Of a DNA stretch of 64,000 nucleotides, positions 11,943 through 23,475 are shown piece after piece. The stretch is from NCBI GenBank assembly GCA_030770535.1, contig JASVEC010000019.1:1-64000 (forward strand), given 5' to 3'. Both the position numbers and the translations under genes were made by a program. The DNA comes from Batkoa obscura. Lineage: Eukaryota; Entomophthoromycota; Entomophthoromycetes; Entomophthorales; Batkoaceae. How positions within the stretch are numbered: the stretch's first letter is position 1; the number at the start of each line of letters is the position of its first letter. Under the pieces are notes generated by a model. That model was not told the DNA's origin. It saw only the letters and a list, made by a program, of their open reading frames with translations, and did not search any database.

Positions 11943-12674
11943 ATGAATTTCACTCTCCTTTTACTTATCAGCTGGCTGTCATTAATAAAAGGACATAGTA
12001 ATATGCAATACCCCACTCCTCGAGGTAATAAAGAATTTTATGGCTATTGTTCGCGTGGGTGGGGTTGTAAGACCGCTTGTGATTCGATGAAATCCGATTC
12101 TCCATACAACCAACCTTATACTCAAAAAAAGATTGTTCGTCGTGGAGAAAAGCTTACAGTATCTTGGTTAAGACAAAATCATCCTGGAGGTTTTGTACGA
12201 TTAGCTATTGTTCCAATGGCCAATAGTGATGATTTAACTGCTTTTGATAATAATATTGTAAAATATGTATGTTATGAAACCAATTGTAAAGAAAGTAGCC
12301 ATGATCCAATGTTAGGTGATCTAAATGGACCTGGTTCAACTCAATGCACTACCGATCTTATTATACCTAATAATTTACCTGATGGTCCAATTACTTTACA
12401 ATGGACTTGGTTTGGAGGAGGTGTTTTATATGCTGATAAAGAAGCTGCTTTTGCCAATTATGTTTCTTGTTCCGATATGTTATTACAAGGTGGTCAACCT
12501 TATTCTTATGCTCCAGTAAAGGCTATCTTTCAAGGTGGTGATGTTGCTAATCCTCATTCAAATCAATGTCGTTATTGGTCAAGTAATCACGTTAATAATT
12601 GTCCAGATGGTGCCGAAGATAAAGACAATTGTGGTTATGGACCAGCAAAAAATGGTACGCCTGGCGGGTATTAA
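11943..12674 (+). CDS. Secreted LPMO-like copper enzyme (chitin-binding type-4 related)
   Basis: Intronless, 243 aa. A 17-residue signal peptide (MNFTLLLLISWLSLIKG) is followed directly by His18, which would become the N-terminal residue after cleavage, as needed for the copper histidine brace of lytic polysaccharide mono-oxygenases. A second candidate copper ligand is His80 in RQNHPGGFVRL. The mature part is Cys-rich (for example YCSRGWGCKTACD) and contains the GDLNGPGSTQC and TLQWTWFGGG patches, as in fungal proteins annotated as chitin-binding type-4. The exact AA family and substrate (chitin, glucan or pectin) cannot be set from sequence alone. Probably exported to attack polysaccharide of host, litter or cell wall. 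Composition and codon use resemble the neighbouring genes, giving no sign of recent transfer. Confidence 0.75.
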   Translation: MNFTLLLLISWLSLIKGHSNMQYPTPRGNKEFYGYCSRGWGCKTACDSMKSDSPYNQPYTQKKIVRRGEKLTVSWLRQNHPGGFVRLAIVPMANSDDLTAFDNNIVKYVCYETNCKESSHDPMLGDLNGPGSTQCTTDLIIPNNLPDGPITLQWTWFGGGVLYADKEAAFANYVSCSDMLLQGGQPYSYAPVKAIFQGGDVANPHSNQCRYWSSNHVNNCPDGAEDKDNCGYGPAKNGTPGGY

Positions 12675-12942
12675 ATTTGTATCAGATCGTTTTTATTAAA
12701 TAAAATAAGTTATTTGTGATTGATAGAAACTGTTGTATAATTATTATATATATTTTTTAGAATTTTGTCATTTATAAAACTTGTTTTTTAAATACCAAAA
12801 AATCGATTTAAAACAAATTACACTACAAGTGACTTCATAGTCTAAAAAAACTAACAAATTAAAATAGAATATACTAAAACTCAACTTAAATAAAAAAATC
12901 TATCCTCATCTACAACAATTTTTTTTTATTAACTCAACACAA

Positions 12943-14408
<1,466 letters not shown>

Positions 14409-14436
14409 GTTATTAAAATTAATTAGGTTTTGTATA

Positions 14437-14534
14437 TGGGGATATTTTTTTGGTTTCATCACTTTTTCTATTTTTTAAGTACTACTTGTGTGAAAAATTA
14501 TTAGTAAAATTATTAAATAAAAAATGCATTTCCA
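14437..14534 (-). mobile_element. Miniature TIR element, copy 7
   Basis: Starts TGGGGATA, right end diverged (GCATTTCCA). It sits 28 bp past the HEM2 stop codon, so it probably lies in or near the 3' UTR. Confidence 0.75.
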
Positions 14535-14706
14535 TGTATTACATTATATTAGTTCAAATAAAATCTATTTTATCATGAATTATTGCTTTAATTAAGATAT
14601 AAAAGCATATAAATATATCTTAAAATAAAGGTTATATACTTAGAACACTACTTTCAAATCATCTATTTATTTGAATAAAAAAAACTCCTTTAATTCACTC
14701 ACTTTC

Positions 14707-16687
14707 CTAAGGAGCACAACGATCAACGAATCTAGGATAAAGACAACAATCTCTGACAGTCCATTGATTTAATAACCAAGCTAAGATACGTTCAACTCCT
14801 AAACCATAACCACCATGGGGACAAGAACCATACTTTCTAACATCATTGTACCAATAATAAGGAGCAGGATCAATACCTTCTCTTTTAAATCCAGCCATTA
14901 ATTCTTCTAAATCTTCAATTCTCATACTTCCACCTACAATTTCGCCTACATTAGGCATAAGAATATCTACTGATTCCGTCAATCTTTGATCATGTTTAGT
15001 TTTTCTCATATAAAACGATTTGATTTCTACTGGGAAATGACATAACATTATTGGTTTACCAATTTTATCGACCATAGCACGCTCTGGGGCTTCAGGTATA
15101 TCATCGCCAAATTCATAGAATGTTTTACTTTCTTCATCTTTATAAATTTTGTTTTCTTTTAAATATTCTAAAGCATCAGTATATTCCATTCTCATAAAAG
15201 GTCTTGATGGTTTTTGGAAGTTTGGATTTAATTCTTTAATAATTTCACTAGCTTCTTTATCTTCTAATATTTTATCAATTGTTGAACAAATTAAATCTTC
15301 AATATGTTCTAATAAATCATCAAAAGTAATGAAGGGTAATTCAGCTTCTAAATGGGTATATTGAGATAAATGACGTCTAGTATTAGACTTTTCGGCTCTA
15401 AAAGAATCTGCAATACAATATGTGTTTCCTAATGAAGCTAAACAAGTTTCTAAATAAAGTTGGGAAGTTTGTGTCAAATATGCTTTTGACCATAATAATC
15501 TAATGCAAATAATGTGGATCCTCCTTCAACTTGAGTTTGTACTAATGATGGTGGATTGATTTCATAAAACGATTTTTCTTCAAATGTTTTACGGAAACAA
15601 CTTAATAATTTGGAACGTACTTTTAAGATTGATGATGCTTCTTTACTACGAATAACTAAATGTCGTTTATCTAATCTTAAAGATGGTTCTGAATCCTATA
15701 TTAATTTAAAGTTAATTTGAACATTAGCATATTAGAATTCTTCATTTTTACTTACTTCAGTAACTTGATTAGTAAAAGCATCATCACCAGATGGGGCCTT
15801 TGAAATCAATTCCCAATAATCAGCAACAAGTTCATGATTACCAGGGGCCTAAAAAATGATTATTACTATTTACAGATAGAAAAACAAACTCTGAATTTAC
15901 CTTTTTACCCTCTGGAAGTTCAGTAATAACACCATAAATAGTCACAGTAGATTCAAGGGTAAGAGTGATAGCATCAAAAGTATGACACTTTATAAAAAGA
16001 GTTAATTTTAATTAAATAATAAAAATAATAAACTAAAATTACCAATCTATTAGTCAAAACACATTGTAAAAAGCCTGAACCATCACGTAATTCAACAAAC
16101 ATCATATCTTTACCTTTAACATGAAGACGATGTACCCAACCAGATACCTTGATTCTTTTACCACGATTTTCAGTACTTTGACGGATTTGAATCTATTTAG
16201 AAAGCGGATATTAGCATCTCTTACATAATTTGATCAAAGCCAAAAACCCTTACTCTATTAGCTTTTTCCAAAGATTTGTCTTCTTCTAAAGTAACTTTTT
16301 TAGCTTCTTCCATCTTTTTTTGTAATTGCTCTGCTTTTAATTTATCTTGTTCAGCTGACTTTTCAGCTTGTTCTAATAATTTTTTGGCCTTTTTTTGATT
16401 TTCTTCTGCCTTCTTTTTAGCCTTCTTTAATGCAGCGCCTGAAATGGGAGCATATTCTTCACCTTCAACTTTGATTACGAAAATACTTAAATCATTCCCA
16501 AGTTTTTCAAAGGCTTGGACAGCGGATTTGAAAGGAGAGTCTTTGCTACCAGTACCTGTGGAATCAGAGCCACTATGTTCGTTGACGTAAACTATAGAGA
16601 GAGAGAAAAGGTTACTTGTTGAATAGGAAGAAGAGTATAAACGATATTACCTTCTTTAAGTTCAGTTGGTTTGGCTGAATCAGACAT
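14707..16687 (-). CDS. DED81: Asparaginyl-tRNA synthetase, cytosolic (one-base frame break)
   Basis: Charges tRNA-Asn with asparagine. Exons 16651-16687, 16254-16591, 16043-16192, 15901-15987, 15756-15848, 14707-15695. Start MSDSAKPTELKE; a Lys/Glu/Ala-rich helical N-terminal extension (about residues 50-120) precedes the OB-fold anticodon domain (KVSGWVHRLHVKGKDMMF), then the class II core: motif 2 FRAEKSNTRRHLSQ and motif 3 GGYGLGVERILAW. Exons sum to 1694 nt, one short of 565 codons. The missing base lies at about 15478-15490, inside the conserved stretch GQKAYLTQTSQLYLE, where the sequence has CAAAAGCATATTTG and a frame-keeping version would need one more base. No splice sites explain it. 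In an essential gene a sequence error is the simplest reading. About 564 aa otherwise. Confidence 0.93.
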
Positions 16688-16988
16688 ATGTTTAATCTGA
16701 AGAGAAATTTTAATTATAAATAGATTTCGAATATTTTTTATACATATTTATAGTATTTTATAATGTACACTTACCAAATTGATGACAATAAAAGATCAAT
16801 AAAAGAATGAGAGGATGAGTCACCTTATTTTTAAAGCTATCAAAATTCCAAAATTGGACTTAAAATTTGGGATTTTTATAAAAAAGTTATTAGATTAAAA
16901 ACAAAAATTTTCAACTGTGATTAAAAAATATAAAATTGTGTTAAGTATTAGTCATAGCTTTTTTAAACTCTCAATCGCAGTTTACACT
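16688..16988. promoter_or_regulatory. Bidirectional promoter region of AsnRS and HisRS
   Basis: The two ATGs are 301 bp apart and divergent, so both 5' UTRs and promoters must share this interval. No strong TATA box is visible. A coordinated control of the two synthetases is plausible but is inference. Confidence 0.6.
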
Positions 16989-19159
16989 ATGAGCAATTTA
17001 GAAGAATTACAATCAAAATTAACCGAGCAAGCTAATTTGGTACGTTCCTTAAAAGCTGAAAAAGCTGAAAAAGAAAAGATAGATGCTGAAGTAGCTGTAT
17101 TAAAAGAGCTTAAAATTCAAATAGCAAAACTCACTGGAGAAGATGGTACTAGTGGTAAAAAAGGAAAGTCCCAATTGGTATTAAAAACACCAAAGGTAAA
17201 GTTTGATTACTTTATAAATTGTCTAATATGAAGGGAAGAACGTTTGAGTTTTCATGTTGACATTTTTTCTATAGGGTACTAAAGATTTTAATGAAAAAGA
17301 GATGGCTATTAGAGAAAAAATGTTTGAAACTATTATAAAAACATTTAAAAAACATGGTGGTGTAACTATCGATACTCCAGTATTTGAATTAAAGGTAAAT
17401 ATATTTATTTTTCTTTACTTTAAAAAAATAAGTATTTGTTTTCTTTATAAAATAGGAAGTCTTAACCAATAAGTATGGAGAGGATAGTAAACTTATTTAC
17501 GACTTAGAGGACCAAGGTGGGAAAAATGTTCTTTGAGATATGATTTAACTGTAAGTTTTTGTTATTTGTATTACAAACAAGCAATTTAAATTTTTTAATA
17601 TCTATCTTTCTAGGTTCCTTTTGCTCGTTATCTAGCAATGAATGGAAATTCAAATCAACAAATTAAAAGATACCAAATTGCTAAAGTTTATCGCCGTGAT
17701 CAACCTGCCATGACAAAGGGTAGAATGAGAGAATTTTATCAGTGTGTAGGTTTATTATTGACTAATATGATATTAATTAAATGATGATAATAATAGGATT
17801 TTGATATTGCTGGAAACTATGATAAAATGATACCCGATGCTGAAGTTATTAATATAATGATTGAAATTTTATCTGCTTTAGATATTGGTCAATTTAAAAT
17901 TAAAGTAAGTTTAATATATTATAATATTAAATCATTAATTGTTGTTATTTTAATTTAGATCAATCATCGTCAAATTTTAGATGGTATGTTTGCAGTTTGT
18001 GGTGTACCAGAAGATAAAATTCGTCCTATTTCTTCAGCTGTAGATAAATCAGATAAAGTAAGTTTATCATTAATTATTCAATATTATATTTATATTTGTT
18101 TACATAATTCATTATTATGTTTAGCTTCCATGGGAAGAAATCAAAAAAGAAATGGTGGAAGAAAAAGGATTAGATGCTAATGTTGCTGATAAAATTGGAG
18201 AATATATCAAGTTAAAAGGTAACTATAAACTATCTGTTATTATATTAATTTATTAATATGCTATTTATTTTTACAATTAAGGTGGTAAAGAACTATGTGA
18301 TAAATTACTTGCTCACCCAGAATTACCGACCAATTCACTTGCTAAAGAAGGGATTGAGAATATGGCTCAATTATTTGAATATTTAGAAGTATTTGGTGTT
18401 GCTGATAAAGTAATTAATATTCAAAAAAATTATCCAGATAATATAATTAACATTAATAATAATTATTTTAGATGTCTTTTGATTTAAGTTTAGCACGTGG
18501 ATTAGATTATTATACTGGCGTTATTTATGAAGCTGTACTTGAATTACCTGAAGAATCTGGTAATTTTTGTTTATATGTATTATTACTTTAAATCTTATAT
18601 TAATATTCTATTAATAGGTCCAGTAACTAAAAGCAAAAAATCTAAAGATAATAAAGAAGAAGAACAAACTAGAATCGGGTCCGTAGCCGCGGGAGGAAGA
18701 TATGATAATTTGGTTGGTATGTTCTCATCTAGTGGTAAAAAAGATTCCAATGTTAAAATCCCATGTGTTGGTGTAAGTATCGGAGTTGAAAGGGTGTTTT
18801 CTATTTTATTGAACAAAGCTAAATTGGATGATATAAAATCCAATTCCACACAAGTATATGTAATGTCTGTTAAAGATGGATTATTAAAAGAACGTATGGC
18901 CATTTCCAAAGAATTATGGAATCATGACATCCCTTGTGAATTTATGTATAAAATTAAACCTAAAATGCAGAATCAATTTAATGCATGTGATAGGGACCAT
19001 ATTCCTATTGCTGTTATTGTAGGTGAACAAGAAATTAAAGAAGGTATTGTTAAAATCAAAATGATGTTAGATAAAGACGAAAATCAAGGGGGTGGCATTA
19101 CTGTTAAACGTGAAGATTTGGTTGATGAAATTAAATCAAGGTTGGGTAAATTGAATTAA
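16989..19159 (+). CDS. HTS1: Histidyl-tRNA synthetase (one-base frame break)
   Basis: Charges tRNA-His. Ten exons: 16989-17195, 17275-17394, 17456-17550, 17614-17745, 17797-17904, 17959-18057, 18125-18218, 18282-18409, 18472-18559, 18618-19159. The start [14 protein letters not shown] opens a WHEP-like helical hairpin (residues about 5-45), as in animal-type cytosolic HisRS. Core motifs: [20 protein letters not shown] (motif 2), HisA loop [14 protein letters not shown], motif 3 [11 protein letters not shown], then the anticodon-binding domain. Exon 3 is 95 nt where 96 is expected: at about 17516-17527 the sequence GGTGGGAAAAATG lacks one base relative to the conserved [15 protein letters not shown]. 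Without that fault the protein is 537 aa. The N-terminus upstream of Met at 16989 is not supported. One enzyme may serve cytosol and mitochondria by alternative starts, as known in yeast. Confidence 0.93.
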
Positions 19160-19380
19160 ATAAAATTTTATCTTGATTTATTGGATTTTATGTGATTAAT
19201 ATAATCATTATTATCTTTTAATTTAATTATTAATTAAAAAGGATAAAAAAATATTATTACAAAATTAATGATGTCATTTTAATACTTTTTGATCAATTGA
19301 ATCAATTGAAAATACAAGTATAAAAAAGTCAAATTAAAATCTATTTAAAAATCAAGAGTAAAGACAAAAAAGTTGACATT

Positions 19381-20725
19381 TAAAAGGAGATACAATATAT
19401 GAATGTATATCATGTAAACAATAATTAAAGTCACTCAATTTTTCAAAACTGCGATAAGATAAAGGAAGGAAATTAAGATTCAAGCTAGAGAATACATTAA
19501 ATGATCAAAATATTCAAGACAATTTTACAGATAAAGATCGCCTTATTTATTCCATAAATATAACATGATCCTAAATGTTATAATTGTATGTCGCAATCAA
19601 GGGCTCATTTACATTGTTTAATATATGAAAAAATAATGACATTGGATAAAGTTGCAAAAAATCAGCATCAATTTAATGATAAAGCAAGATGTTTAATTTG
19701 TGTGAAACAAAGGAACGAAGGATATAATTGTTTTGTTTCTGATAGTGATCATGATTATTCTTCTAGTTTGAAGATGATGGATGATACTAGTAATGTTAAA
19801 TCAAGTGAATTAAAATTGAATAATGAGAATCATGATTGGATTGTATTAGATGAGAAAGGTTTGTCAAGTTTTGTTGTTGAAGGAAGGATCCAAACAGTTA
19901 ATTATCGTGAGGACATAGTTGAGTTTCTTGGTTCCGACTTATCAACCAAGGATAATAAACATGAGCTTGGCCTAAAATCAAATCTAAATTATAGCGAAAG
20001 GGGTACAAGGAGTATGAATGAATCTATTGATGAGTCTAGAAATAGCACGAAAACAAAAAGCCATAAATCCATCTTTGATGATAGTAGTAATGAAGAGGAA
20101 GGGGATAAGAACCAGATAGAGCAGGGTAATGGAAACCAAAGTGTTGCTTATTATAATCGAAATAACTATAATTACGATAATAATTCACATTATAGTTCAA
20201 ATAGCCATAGCTATAACGGCAACCCTCGATCCTATAATACGAATCCAACTTTTAATAAACGATATACTCAAATCCAATCAGAAACTTAAATATGAATCCA
20301 TCACAGATAAAAATGAGGTATAAGCCTTATAAGCAAGGAAATAGGCCTATTCCACTAAGGGATTCTAATCGTAGAGGTCCTTCAAAATCACATATTATGA
20401 AATATGATTCGAATTATCGTCAAGGGTTGAAACTTCTTCCAAGAAGTAATACCCATCGAAGCTACTCAGAGCCTAATGATAGAGGATATGAATGCCTTTA
20501 TAGGAACAATAATAATGAACTTGGTTTTCGTTCGAGAAATAATGATATGGGTTAACATGAGCAACAATATAGTTCTCAACAAGGCATTAATTCTTCAACT
20601 TAAAGATAAATGGTTAATGAATAAGTGCAATTTGATATTAGTAAAGAAAATGCAGCAGAATATTCGGATATTACACCGGCTTCTGAAATGGACTATGATG
20701 ATCAAGTGAGTTTATAATGTGAAGC
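19381..20725 (+). pseudogene. Decayed gene for a Cys-rich, Asn/Ser-rich protein of unknown function
   Basis: Longest uninterrupted piece is 19588-20289 (233 codons), with coding-like sequence continuing on both sides in interrupted frames. Upstream part has CxxC pairs (ECISC, CYNC, CLIC) suggesting a zinc-binding module; downstream part is rich in Asn, Tyr and Ser (YNYDNNSHYSSNSHSYN). Several stop codons are present, nearly all TAA, and at least one frame change. Most stops fall where a glutamine codon CAA would suit the surrounding composition. Family not recognised. It could instead be a gene with unmodelled introns, but the number of interruptions and lack of splice consensus argue for decay. 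Confidence 0.5.
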
Positions 20726-20786
20726 TAAAAGGGAATTTGGATAACTTGAAGAGTAAAGGCATTTGAAAAGTTGAAAATAGATGATA

Positions 20787-20887
20787 TGGGGATGTATTTT
20801 TTTGTCTAAGAACTTTACTAACAATCTTTCTGCTCAAATAGCGCTTAAAAAATGGAGAAAGTAATGAAATCAAAAAAAACATCCCCA
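20787..20887 (+). mobile_element. Miniature TIR element, copy 8
   Basis: Ends TGGGGATG and CATCCCCA are both perfect; TA on both flanks. One of the best-preserved copies. Confidence 0.85.
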
Positions 20888-20982
20888 TATGCTAAATAAT
20901 CCAATTTGTGTTTTTTTATTGTTTTTTTCGATATCATACTATTCTACATATTTTAATTTTTTATAATAAATGCCAATTTACA

Positions 20983-21077
20983 TGGACATGTCTTTTATTA
21001 TTAAGAATTTTATAAACGATTTTTCTACTTAATAACGCTTAATGGAAAAATAAATGAAACTAAAAAATACACCTTCA
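20983..21077 (+). mobile_element. Miniature TIR element, copy 9
   Basis: Diverged copy (TGGACATG...ACCTTCA) 95 bp after copy 8 in the same orientation; the core is shortened by a few bases. Confidence 0.65.
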
Positions 21078-21171
21078 TATATTAAACTTAAAAATAAATA
21101 AAAATGGCAATACTCAATTTAAAATACCTTCCATAACCTTTAATTTTCTATAAAAATCCTCCACTTTCAAT

Positions 21172-21633
21172 CTAATTATCTTTCTTCTTCAATCCCTCCT
21201 TCCTTTTTGCCTCCTCCTCTTTGACTCTATTAATCTTAGTTTGTGATTGATATTCCCAAATAATGTTCCCTGGAGTTTCTGTAGGGACTTTCATTTGTTT
21301 TGGGAACAACTCACCCATCCACTGTTTTTGACTATCTTCAAATAGTTTTGGACTCAATTCTTTTAATTTTTCGGCTGCTTCAACCATTCTATTATATTTA
21401 ATTGCTAACTTCTCCTTTTGTTTTTTGGAAACTTCAGCAGTATAAACGGACCATGCTTTATTAAGGACGGATTCTTGGGATTCAATGGAAGAGTCGGAGG
21501 GTTCACTAGGACGTAATGGGGCATCGAATAAGGCGCGACGGATAACATCATTTCTAGAATCACCACCTAAGGCATGACCTTTGGAAGGGATAGCGTAAAA
21601 TCTTTTGGTTATATTGAGGAGAGTTCTTTTCAT
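21172..21633 (-). CDS. MRPL28: Mitochondrial large-subunit ribosomal protein mL40
   Basis: 153 aa, intronless. The N-terminus is basic and Ser/Thr-containing (MKRTLLNITKRFYAIPSKG), fitting a mitochondrial presequence. The middle is helical and Lys/Glu-rich (KKQKEKLAIKYNRMVEAAEK); the C-terminal patch LFPKQMKVPTETPGNIIWEY matches the LFP...VPT.TP pattern I associate with fungal mL40 (yeast Mrpl28). It ends in a charged tail. Function would be in the mitochondrial 54S ribosomal subunit. Identification rests on one motif and overall architecture, so a different mitoribosomal protein is possible. Confidence 0.6.
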   Translation of the reverse strand: MKRTLLNITKRFYAIPSKGHALGGDSRNDVIRRALFDAPLRPSEPSDSSIESQESVLNKAWSVYTAEVSKKQKEKLAIKYNRMVEAAEKLKELSPKLFEDSQKQWMGELFPKQMKVPTETPGNIIWEYQSQTKINRVKEEEAKRKEGLKKKDN

Positions 21634-22289
21634 TATTTTTTAGTTTAAAGATTGAAATTCGAAATTTGAAAATGGAATTGAAGTTATTTAATTTTTTAAA
21701 TTGTAAATTTTCTAATGGCTGAAATTTTTGCAAATGAGATTGCAGCTTCTTGGCTTTAAAAAGTGGAAGGTGGAGTGCTAAAAACTAGTGATAATGGGTT
21801 ATAAGAGTAATTATACTTTGACGCTTTTTTTATCTTTTGATTATTACTTATAGATATTGTTTTTAAGAGTTAATAATATTTTGACATAAATATTGAATGC
21901 TTATTCATTAGTGAATCAAGTATTTTAAATGAGCAATCTGGTTACATAAAAGAACATTAGATTAATAGAGATGAAGGAGTAAAATAGAATAAGGAAAATA
22001 ATAATAGTGTAAATAGTAACAGTTGCTAATACGGCCAATAACTCTTTTATTTAAAGCTTTTTTAACTTGTTAAATCATTATAAAGCAATGTCAATACGTA
22101 TATTCTAAATAGTTTAACTATTTACAATAATTTAATTAAAAATAGAAAGATTTTGACGAAAACAATATAAAAGAAGACATTATAATATAAATTAATACAA
22201 CGGCCATCTACCTATTTATTGTTAAAAAAAACAAAATAAACAGTTATTGATTTAAAATTCTACTAAAACACTATTATAAACACAATAAA
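21634..22289. other. Intergenic spacer, nothing recognised
   Basis: About 650 bp, AT-rich, between the mL40 start and the 3' end of the REEP gene. No open frame or repeat noticed. Confidence 0.5.
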
Positions 22290-23242
22290 TTAAATCAACC
22301 TATCCGTTTCGTCATCTCCTTCATCAATAGTTTTACCAAACCTTCTACCATTATTACGAGCTGCTCTTCTATTGGCATTTGAAAATCCAAACTTAACGTT
22401 TTTGGAATTACCTTGATTTAATAATCCACTTGACTCGGATAAATCCTCTTCTTCATCAGATAGAATCTCAATACTTGAATTGTTACTATTAAAATGAGCT
22501 GAATAAGCATTAAATAAATTATTAATTCGATTATCAACATTTTCTCTTAATGGTGGCATGGTACTATATCTATTAGTTGAAGTGGTAGTCTGTCGGGTGG
22601 AGGTGAGTGGAGTGGGTTGAGCTGGTAATGCGCCTGCCATACGAAACTGCTCCATTTCTCTTTGTTGGATTTCTGGATTTACAAGGCTGTTATTTAGCCC
22701 ATGGTATATTTTCTCAATAGCTAAATTGTATGCTTTTAGTAAATAGGAGTATACCAAAGTATAATAAAAATTGAAAATATCAATGATTCTCTTTTGATAA
22801 AGAATAATGGCTTCATCGATTCTTTTTTCTCGTCTCTTTAAATATACGCTGATATATTTTTCATAGAGATTCGATACTCCATTGCTGGAGGGAAGAGTAA
22901 TATACAATAGCATGACGATTTTTAACTCGTAATATAAGGGAAACCTAAACAAAAGATTACAATTAAAAATTATTATCAAATTTTAGTCGACTTACCAGAA
23001 AATTAACGTGTCTCCAATATATTGTAGAAAATTAAAACAAGCCATAACAACAAATAACTTTAAATAATATTCATAAGTTTCAAAAGGAATTTGGCGATCT
23101 TTAATCTTTAGTAATTTGTATAATTTATACGCTGGATATAGATTGCCTAGAAATAAACTGTTGGAGTTTAGAAGGATTAGTTGGTTCCATGAAGGAAAGC
23201 AGTTGATACTTACTTGATTAAATTACATATAAATTGATACAT
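22290..23242 (-). CDS. REEP/HVA22/Yop1-family ER membrane-shaping protein (copy 1)
   Basis: Exons 23214-23242, 22996-23157, 22290-22944 total 846 nt, 281 aa. The TB2/DP1/HVA22 domain covers about residues 8-110: LFLGNLYPAYKLYKLLK, two hydrophobic hairpins, GDTLIFWFPLYYELKIVMLL, and the LYEKYISVYLKRREKRIDE end. The long hydrophilic tail has Ser/Thr-rich and acidic segments (SDEEEDLSES). These proteins wedge into and curve tubular ER membrane and often bind microtubules. The second intron splits the conserved Trp codon of the FWFPLYYE motif; the second copy at 55321-56091 has an intron at the same place, so both descend from one intron-bearing ancestor. Confidence 0.88.
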
Positions 23243-23475
23243 TTTTTAAAATAAATATTCTAAAAAAATTTAAAAAGTTTGAGTTTATTTTTTAATTTAA
23301 TTTTTTATTTTTATTGTTAAATGAGATCACTAAAGTTTGGATTCTCTTAGTTAAGTAATAGAAGCTTAAATCTAAATCCAAGTGGAGTTAATTAAAAATA
23401 GTAATAGTGGTATTTAAGAAGGAAGTATAATTTATTATATATAAAAAATGAACTAAAAATAATGGGATAATATTC

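Noticed and set aside
15478-17527. Programmed frameshifting in AsnRS and HisRS
   Set aside because: No slippery site with a downstream structure is common to the two, no such recoding is known for these enzymes, and sequence error explains both more simply.
19381-20725. Alternative genetic code with TAA read as glutamine
   Set aside because: Intact genes (HEM2, HisRS, Cdc42, GPN2) use CAA for Gln and end in TAA at the expected length, so the TAA codons here are ordinary stops in a decayed gene.
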